Below are positions 57,076-64,000 of a stretch of DNA of 64,000 bases, piece after piece. The position numbers were made by a program, and so were the translations under genes. The DNA is from Siphonodentalium dalli (Eukaryota; Mollusca; Scaphopoda; Gadilida; Siphonodentaliidae): positions 159,237,465 through 159,301,464 of the forward strand of contig CP136068.1 of the NCBI GenBank assembly GCA_032622095.1. Direction: 5' to 3'. The notes below the pieces were generated by a model. That model ran no database searches, was not told where the DNA came from, and saw nothing but the letters and a program-made list of their open reading frames with translations. The number at the start of each line of letters is the position of its first letter. The first letter of the stretch is position 1.

Positions 57076-58540
57076 TATCCGATGAGCCCGACGTTGTCCG
57101 GGCTATTCAAAAACCAAATTTCAAGTCGATAGCTCCACCCGTTTCCGAGATCTGGTCTGCGCATGCGCGAAGCTTGCGTCGCACGGGCTCGGCGACCAGA
57201 TAAAATTCGTATCCGGGGCAAGATACATCCACATACCAAATTTCAAGTCGATAGCTCCATCCGTTTCCGATATATCGTCTGCGCATGCGCGAAGCTGGCA
57301 TCGCACGGGCTCGGCGACCCGATAAAATTCGTATCCGAGGCAAGATACATTCACATAGCAAATTTCAAGTCGATAGCTCCACCCGTTTTCGAGATATCGT
57401 CTGCGCATGCGCGAAGCGGGCGCCGCACGGGCTCGCCAATACGACAACGTCCACCGCCTGGTCAAACTACACAAACGTACCAAGTTTCGTCCCGATCGGT
57501 CGAGAATCGTAGATTTGTATCAATGACAGACAGACAAACAACACATACATACAGACAAACAGAGGTCTTCAAAATATATATGAGACTAGCCAATGAGCCC
57601 GACGTTGTCCGAGCTATTCCAAAACCAAATTTCAAGTCGATAGCTCTACCCAGCCCGAAATTTCAAGTCGATAGCTCTACCCGTTTCCGAGATCTGGTCT
57701 GCGCATGCGCGAAGCTGGCGTCCCACGGGCTCGGCGACCCGATAAAATTCGTGTCCGGGGCAAGATACATTCACATCCCAAATTTCAAGTCGATAGCTCC
57801 ACCCGTTTCCGAGATCTCGTCTGCGCATGCGCGAAGCGGGCGCCGCACGGGCTCGCCAATACGACAACGTCCACCGCCTGGTCAAACTACACACACGTAC
57901 CAAGTTTCGTCCAGATCGGTCGAGAATCGTAGATTTGTATCAATGACAGACAGACAAACATACAAACAGAGGTCTTCAAAATATATATGAGACTAGCCGA
58001 TGAGCCCGACGTTGTCCGGGCTATTCAAAAACCAAATTTCAAGTCGATAGCTCCACCCGTTTCCGAGATCTGGTCTGCGCATGCGCGAAGCTTGCGTCGC
58101 ACGGGCTCGGCGACCCGATAAAATTCGTATCCGGGGCAAGATACATTCAAATAGCAAATTTCAAATCGTCCGGGCTATTCAAAAACCAAATTTCAAGTCG
58201 ATAGCTCCACCCGTTTCCGAGATCTGGTCTGCGCATGCGCGAATCTGGCGTCGCACGGGCTCGGCGACCCGATTAAATTCGTATCCGGGGCAAGATACAT
58301 TCACATAGCAAATTTCAAGTCGATAGCTCCACCCGTTTCCGAGATCTCGTCTGCGCATGCGCTGCACGGGCGTCGCACGGACTCGCCAATACGACAACGA
58401 CGACCGCCTGGTCAAACTACACACACGTACCAAGTTTCGTCCCGATCGGTCGAGAATCGTAGATTTGTATAAATGACAGACAGACAGACAAACAAACAAA
58501 CAGAGGTCTTCAAAAATATATATGAGATTTAGAATAGGCG
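57076..58540 (+). repeat. GC-rich tandem repeat, three large units of about 121-bp subunits
   Basis: Large units begin with GATGAGCCCGACGTTGTCC at about 57079, 57592 and 58000. They end with CGAGAATCGTAGATTTGTAT and ACAGACAGACAAAC. Inside, 121-bp subunits repeat AAATTTCAAGTCGATAGCTC, CGTTTCCGAGAT, CTGCGCATGCGCGAAGC and CGGGGCAAGATACAT. The 275-codon plus-strand frame 57163-57990 and the minus-strand frames exist only because the subunits stay open; they have no gene-like features. The CGTTTCCGAG..ACAGACAGACA tail resembles 3' ends of some RTE-type or SINE elements. Confidence 0.85.
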
Positions 58541-58865
58541 ATATGTATTTTACCAAATAAAGGCCATCAGAGGGCAAATGTTACACAGTGATATAACACG
58601 CATGCACTCTAAATTCCCATGGGTACGATTTACCCCGACACCATAGTAATCGGGTGTTGGGCAGTTTAGTAAAATATGTTTAGTAAAATATACCCACTAT
58701 ATAGTGATAATACACCCTGCATTGGTTTAATCTGAAATCAGCTGTGCAGTAATATCCGTCCACGTGTCATTTTACTGTTTTATTGCGGTTATAGTAAACA
58801 GTCACGTGATACCAGTCAGGCCAATGATTCTTCAAGACCTGACCACGGGTTAAAACAAAGTAAAA
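58541..58865. other. Gene-free stretch
   Basis: AT-rich with repeated ATATAGTGATAA-type words; nothing coding. Confidence 0.45.
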
Positions 58866-59108
58866 ATGGCTTATGATTTCGTTATCAGCAAGTTGAAAGA
58901 ATGTGACTTGATTGAACTAAATAAACCAATCGAAGATATACAGATTTCGTATTTACAATATATTGACAGTATTTGTATCACTAACAGGTTTTTGTGTCCG
59001 GACCAGCGGATCATCCCCCTAATTTTCATTCAATGTTGTACGTTGGACGTTGAAATGAAAGATGTTTCGTACCAACACTGGATTGGTGCTTGTTATATAC
59101 CAGGATGA
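58866..59108 (+). CDS. Hypothetical protein or first exon (weak)
   Basis: 80 residues starting MAYDFVISKLKECDLIELNK, with a favourable AAAATGG start context and fairly coding-like composition (mixed hydrophobic and acidic residues, five cysteines). It ends at a stop just before the hAT-like element at 59182. No signal peptide, domain or paralogue is recognisable, and it could be chance. Confidence 0.25.
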   Translation: MAYDFVISKLKECDLIELNKPIEDIQISYLQYIDSICITNRFLCPDQRIIPLIFIQCCTLDVEMKDVSYQHWIGACYIPG

Positions 59109-59181
59109 TATATACCAATACAACTCAATTGTGTGTGTTTGTTTGTTTGATTGTTATCTGTATAGTTATTGGCGACCAAAC

Positions 59182-59648
59182 CAGGGGGAGGGGTGAAAAA
59201 AAAAATCCGGCACGTATGCCGGGGTGGGTGGGTGGTCAAAGCCACCAACTAGCAATTTTTTCCGCAACTAAAAAAAAACAATCTGCTTGTTTTTTTAGTG
59301 TTTTGGCAATGAGTTGGGCTTCAAAACCACTTTGAATGAGAGAAATAATGTAATTCTAACTGGTAAACTGACTGCAGGCAGTTATCGTGTTGTATTTTGT
59401 TGCAAATTTTGAAATCCAAGATGGCCGCTGGCAGCCATGTTTTTTTGGCCGAATGACCTCAAAATGACTCATTCCTATTTACATGTCCATGTTAACATCC
59501 ATGATAAATAGTATGCACAGAAATTCATATACAGCTGTTTACAGTGAATTCGAAAAAAATTTGGCGGTGGGGGTGGGTGGGTACAAAAAATGATCGAAAG
59601 GGAAAAAATGCCATACGTGCCTGAAATTTTGTTCCGACCCCCCCCCTG
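59182..59648. mobile_element. hAT-like MITE with target duplication
   Basis: It starts CAGGGGGAGGGGTGAAAA..GGCACGTATGCC and ends with the inverse (GCCATACGTGCC..CCCCCCCTG). It is flanked on both sides by ACCAAAC (59175-59181 and 59649-59655). CAGGGG ends and a 7-8 bp duplication fit the hAT superfamily. An AAGATGGCCGCTGG box lies at 59418. No coding capacity. Confidence 0.8.
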
Positions 59649-59655
59649 ACCAAAC

Positions 59656-61462
59656 GGGGATTATCATGGGATAGTTGACGTCAGATGGCTTAAAAGGGCA
59701 CTAATAATTAATTTGACTAACTAATTAATTACAATATGAAGGGAAGTTGGTTCACAGTGGTCAACTGAACGGGGAACTATAATTAGGTATGTGCTATTTG
59801 ATATCAGATGACTTAAAGTGGGGCTAATACATTGTGTTAGCTTAGATGACAAATGATTAGTTAATAATTAGCAATACAGAGCGTTTACAATCAACTTAAG
59901 AGACATGTAGGTTTATCAGGAGAGTGTCGTGCAATATGTTGCTTTATCGTAGATGACTAATAATTAACTTAAATGACTGGAAGGGGCACTAAACATTTAT
60001 TCATTCTCAACGACAATTTCCACTTTGTAATAATTTTTATTTGTGTCCATCGACATAAATGAACTATGTATTTTGCTATTTTACAGATATATTTGAATAT
60101 ACTGTTGCGATAGTAGTTATTTCTAACCCAACGTTAGTGGTAATAAATCCCCCGACATTGACCCAATTGATTTGACCCAATAATTAAGTAATTATTTACC
60201 CAATTTTGGCTTTAAAAAATCGCCCAACTCAGAAGGGAAATTAATATCCGGTAAATTGTTGCCCTGTGTAAAATCATTTCCCAACATTGGGTAAAATTGA
60301 CCCAAATTGGGTAACATTTTTTATTTTATTTTAATTTTATTTTATTTATATGTTATCACCCAACAAAACAAGTAAAAAGCTACATTTACTGCGCGTTCGC
60401 GTTATGCTTTTTACTCCATTTATGTTGGGTAAACATTTTACCCTATCTAGGTAAAATTTTACCCAAAGCTATTTAGACTGTATAGTATAAAGTTATTAAC
60501 ATTTAGGCTATGGACGAACAGATAAAGTTATAATGTCTGCTTATTTCGTGGAACTTGAACTGTAATGGCCTAGCTTGGATAAGTAGGTGTCCATGAGTAT
60601 GATTTGGTGAACAGGTTTGGGAACACGAACACGTTAAATGTGCTTAACTAGTGGGAATTGAAGTTCGATTTTTAATATGTATTGTAGCCATACTAGCCTG
60701 GACTACGACAAATTTGGCCACAGTAATAACATTTTCATTAATGGAATTTCCAAAAAGCTTAAGTGAATATAGGTCTTCAGTTGGCACGGGCCAATGGGAC
60801 GTGTGTTGCTTATTTAGAGTATAAACATTTTAATGTGCACACCGTTGGCTCATTTCTTTACATAGTTGTGTTCTTGTAGTTTTATATCAAGGACAATCTC
60901 TGATATGCATGGGTGCACATACATGTACGTATATATTCATAAATACACATGGGTTGTATAGTCTCCAGCATACTTAGTCATAAGCCACATAATACAAAAC
61001 GAAGTAGCGGTATTCTTCACGTATCCTGCATAATTGTATGTCACATGATTCAAACCCACTCGAGATGTTTTATCGTGACGTCGTGCCGCGCGCATCGAAC
61101 ACTTAATCGCATCCGTTCTTCACTTATACCACACATCCGTCCACTCAGCCCACTTTAAACATAGTAGTAGCACTCATCCCCGTGCGGTCCCCAGTGAGCA
61201 TGATGGCACATGTTTATATTATTATGCTAGGCACCATATATTTAACAGCCTGGTTTACGAATTCCACCTACAACGGTTTCCTCGAATTTGAATACAAAGT
61301 AAACTTGTTTATACGATTGGTTTATGTTCGCGCTTACTAACATATGCACCACGTGATCACAGTGGTGAAGAAACTATTTGATGGCAAAGTATGAAGTTTC
61401 CAATCCGTGTCGATATCAATATGGAATGCTGCTATACAGTAATGCTCTAAATAATCGATCCC
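59656..61462. other. Gene-free stretch with ACCCAA-rich segment
   Basis: 60125-60480 is a loose, partly palindromic region of TTACCCAA/TTGGGTAA words, probably an old inverted-repeat element. The rest shows no gene or clear repeat. A diverged promoter-side word of the 62724 gene (CCACTCAGCCCACTTTAAAC) lies at about 61140. Confidence 0.45.
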
Positions 61463-61723
61463 TTAACCCTTTACCCAACAAACCGGCCAAAACCGGCCAA
61501 ATAAAGATTCAACAGCCTAAAATATCTTCGGTCTGTCTCAATAGAACCATACAAATATGGATATCATTGGAACCGGCTCCTTGACCACATTGTGATAGTT
61601 ACAGTTATGCCCTGTGCCAATGCATTCTCTTATATATGCGAGTCGACCATAGGTCGCCTCGCATATATAAGAGAATGCATTGGCCTAAAACAATCTTTTT
61701 TTAACACTTTTTACCATGTTTTC
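61463..61723. mobile_element. Family B TTAA MITE, left half
   Basis: From TTAACCCTTTACCCAACA it is nearly identical to 36876-37140, including the hairpin core (61615-61684). Homology then stops at about 61723, so the right half is missing. Confidence 0.8.
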
Positions 61724-62450
61724 TATGCATTATGTATACAGTTGTATTGGAAGAAAAAATTACTTCAATTTATTTTCATAATTTGAGTAAAACTTATCGT
61801 ATAAAAAGAGCTTTGCAATTCATGGACAATTCTGATATTTGTCAAATATTGTTGGTGGTGATGCCCATTGTATTTTTACCCCCCTCCTGTATCTACTGTT
61901 TTTCAAATCAAATGTTCGTAAATCAATATATCATATTGTTATATAATAAATGCCATAATAACAAGCTATAATATAAAAAAAACTAACTCACGTCGGTTTG
62001 GTGGGATATGTAGCTAGATGCATATTATGCTTGAGTGCCAGATGGTACCGTGTGTCAGCTTTACTCCGGGTCAGTGTTGCTATGGTGAACATGCTCCAGT
62101 TATATTGCCTGTGTGTCTTCGGATTATGTTATGTGGACTCATGTATGTATGTGCACATAGAGGCAAGCATGTCCAAAATCATTATTACACCAAACATGCG
62201 TATATCAGAGGTCCGTAGAATGTCAAGCAGCGAGATGTATTAGTAAACAAAGCCTTGTTTTCCAGATAATTTCGATTTGTCGAGCAATCAGAAAATATAT
62301 GTAAACAATATAAAAACGATCGTATAATCACTTTACCTTTTCTATCACGGTAAATGATATATATAAAATTGTAGCATATTTGTTCAGTGACTGGTTGTTA
62401 TAGCAGAGTAACGGGGCGGGACTCGCTCCAAAACATCATTGTATTGTAGT
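61724..62450. other. Gene-free stretch
   Basis: No reliable gene. A cysteine-rich frame at 62018-62218 is considered and rejected elsewhere. Confidence 0.45.
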
Positions 62451-62454
62451 GGCC

Positions 62455-62723
62455 TAACTCGACCACTCATCCCATTTTAAACACATAACCCATATGGCCC
62501 CTCACACATATGAAGGCATGCCCTATAAGGAATGTCGTCTGCGACACGCTATGCGTGGCTCTCTATGGGTTCGAATCGAGTATCGGGCGTTCATATTCTC
62601 TGAACTAACATGACCTCCTTTACCACTTTAAACATATAACATTTAGCCGATAGCCGATAGTCGGTCTAGCTGAACCAGACATAATCTGTTTGAGTCAAGT
62701 GCTGGACGTTCATATTCACTAAG
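62455..62723 (+). promoter_or_regulatory. Tandemly duplicated upstream region of divergent peptide gene
   Basis: CTAACTCGACCACTCATCCC..TTTTAAACACATAAC recurs as CTAACATGACCTCC..CTTTAAACATATAAC. GCGTTCATATTCTCT recurs as ACGTTCATATTCACT just before the ATG, 119 nt apart. The duplication places a promoter-like copy directly behind another. No CTAT-GRACGG promoter is present. Confidence 0.45.
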
Positions 62724-63005
62724 ATGGCGAAAGTCTTTCTTCTCGTGTGCGTGTGTCTTGTTGCACTTATGGCAGCACATTCAGTCGATTGTCGCAGTGT
62801 GCACTCTCGGGATCCAGACATTAGGGGCATGACTCGGATGAATGGAGATATGTTAAGTGAACTGAGAAAGAGGCTGATGCCGACTCAGATTGGTGGCAGT
62901 GATAGCTATAAAGAGTTCCATCACATCAGGACAGGTGGTGTGAAATGTACACGTAGATGCATGTCATTTGCCGGGAAGGAATTATGTGTTAGAAGATGTC
63001 GCTAG
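62724..63005 (+). CDS. Secreted cationic 4-Cys peptide precursor, divergent member
   Basis: 93 residues. The signal peptide 1-18 (KVFLLVCVCLVALMAA) is unlike that of the other members, but the layout is the same. A propeptide with one extra cysteine (C23) leads to L47-R48-K49-R50 followed by LMPTQIGG, matching KR|LMP in the 45310 gene and the 30769 relic. The cysteines 75, 79, 88 and 92 give C-x3-C-x8-C-x3-C with a final R. EFHHIR aligns with GFHNVN of the 45310 gene. The mature part is about +6 by count. An in-frame shared end and a donor after the stop support common ancestry. Function inferred as host-defence or signalling peptide; no named family recognised. Confidence 0.82.
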   Translation: MAKVFLLVCVCLVALMAAHSVDCRSVHSRDPDIRGMTRMNGDMLSELRKRLMPTQIGGSDSYKEFHHIRTGGVKCTRRCMSFAGKELCVRRCR

Positions 63006-63408
63006 TTTCATGGTGAGTAGAGTGAATCATGTGGCGTTACTGGCGTCTGCAATTGTTAGTTACAAGACAATTTGGCAATTAATGGTTAATTAAGTTCATG
63101 CTATATAGCATCATCGATAATTATGAACATTAAATGCGAAGTGCGGTGATAATTCATTATTAATTGTTCACAAGAAGTTTGTGAAGTTACTCGTATAGTA
63201 CAATGTAATATAATATAACATAATTATTAACACAAATTTTGTTTACATTCATTTTACGTGAATGAAGCATCTGTTTAGGGACTAAGAGTAAATGTTTCTA
63301 TTTGAATTTTCACAAGGCAGACTCATTGGGACAATGGAGTTGAGGGAAATAACTTTCATATCTGAACCTACAAAGCAAATTCCTCTTGACTTGAATAGGA
63401 AGTACTTC
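63006..63408. other. Gene-free stretch, probably intron
   Basis: A GTGAGT donor at 63013, eight nt after the stop, again suggests a 3'UTR intron. Nothing else is supported. Confidence 0.5.
63013..63018 (+). other. Predicted 5' splice donor in 3'UTR
   Basis: ATG|GTGAGT follows the stop codon by 7 nt, as in the other family members. Confidence 0.5.
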
Positions 63409-63540
63409 TTAACCCTTTCATGACGAGAGCTGTGCTGGCGCAACATTACAGATCCTGTGCCAATGCATTCTCTTGTATATGCGAGTCGACCTATGGTGGA
63501 CTCGCATATATAAGAGAATGCATTGGCCTAACAATTTGAT
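63409..63540 (+). mobile_element. Family C TTAA MITE, left part
   Basis: TTAACCCTTTCATGACGAG at 63409 is followed by the hairpin core at 63458-63527 and CCTAACAATTTG. No right end is seen before the window closes. Confidence 0.7.
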
Positions 63541-64000
63541 TTAATACCTATTTGTATTTCTATTTCGTTCCATCCTGCATCTTCTTTGTTTAACCCAAAT
63601 GTTCATAAACCAGGCTATTGTATTGCTGTTGCAGTCTCATTGACCCTAATAAACAAAATGTAACCCAAACCACTGTCAACCATATATATATACATTTTCT
63701 TTGGCAATATGCACTTCAACTAATGATGTATCAGTAAAGAGCCTTCATTTCTAGTGCTTTTTCTTAGTTTCCCTTAAGTCCTTCCTTATACAGCAAAAGC
63801 AAATGACTCTTAGTTTGGTGTTAGCTGAAAGGAGTAAATTGATATAAGATCACTTTTATACTAGTACATCAGTTGTGAAGTCGTGAGCATTTTTAGAGTG
63901 GACAACGTTAAACAAATATTTATTATAATATTTACTGACTTATATGTGCTACTATCATAATTCTCGACACATGACAGCAAAACGAATTTACTGTGTTAAT
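63541..64000. other. Gene-free AT-rich end of window
   Basis: No feature is seen. The word AAACCAGGCTATT (63609) also occurs beside the element at 54480. Confidence 0.5.

Noticed and set aside
57163-57990. 275-codon open frame on the plus strand
   Set aside because: It lies entirely in tandem subunits and repeats the same peptide (FQVDSS.., CACAKLASHG..); no start context, domain or non-repetitive sequence.
62018-62218. Cysteine-rich 66-codon frame with a CC pair, reminiscent of knottin peptides
   Set aside because: No signal peptide, paralogue or splice support; the cysteine spacing does not fit a known knot framework well.
62540-62600. GGGTTCGAATCGAG resembling a tRNA T-arm box B
   Set aside because: No matching acceptor stem or box A at the right distance; it is better explained as part of the duplicated region upstream of the peptide gene.

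Overview
This window is intergenic-rich nuclear DNA from an animal, most likely a marine invertebrate. It is AT-rich and has almost no long open reading frames. It holds decayed non-LTR retrotransposons, many inverted-repeat (MITE-like) elements with TTAA or TA target sites, kilobase-scale satellites and degenerate CCCTAA telomere-type repeats. I see no bacterial-style operons, rRNA genes, confident tRNA genes or CRISPR arrays. I cannot name the species.

The only convincing genes are a scattered family of tiny secreted cationic peptides, all on the + strand: 30769-31015 (frameshifted), 45310-45558, 48532-48753, 53103-53303 and the divergent 62724-63005. Each has a signal peptide, a short propeptide (often with an N-E-S-P-L motif), usually a dibasic K-R site, and a strongly basic C-terminus with four cysteines (C-x2/3/9-C-x8-C-x3/4-C). 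This layout suggests beta-hairpin antimicrobial-like peptides. Three members share a promoter in which a CTAT box lies exactly 24 nt before a G-R-ACGG block. All members carry a 5' splice-donor consensus just after the stop codon, so an intron in the 3'UTR is predicted. Degraded copies at 47.95 and 49.9 kb, and a cassette at 42.06-42.64 kb with flanks but no coding exon, show birth and death of family members.

Layout. 0-7.6 kb: hairpins and a transposon (1524-5453) whose interior holds two nearly identical 1.6-kb repeats. 7.9-9.8 kb: a decayed LINE on the minus strand. 10.3-16.3 kb: telomere-like repeats interrupted by a 5-kb palindromic element (10925-15923) with 1.4-kb arms. 16.6-19.4 kb: a satellite of about 133-143 bp units with a 656-bp higher-order period. 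19.8-21.9 kb: GC-richer, broken, rearranged fragments of a DNA-polymerase-like mobile-element protein. 22.0-28.3 kb: a second LINE, apparently split by an insertion of about 4.3 kb. 29-37.3 kb: several inverted-repeat elements and the first peptide gene relic. 37.37-41.94 kb: a 28-31 bp minisatellite that appears to have grown out of the right end of a TTAA-flanked MITE. 42-53.3 kb: the peptide-gene cluster with duplicated flanks, more MITEs, a 60-bp tandem array and a 40-bp satellite. 54-64 kb: further inverted-repeat elements, a GC-rich tandem repeat, and the divergent peptide gene.

A 70-bp near-perfect hairpin recurs about 14 times. It sits as inward-facing pairs inside at least three MITE families with otherwise different ends. 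Repeat boundaries were judged by eye and are accurate to roughly 10-30 bp unless the exact base is argued in the entry.
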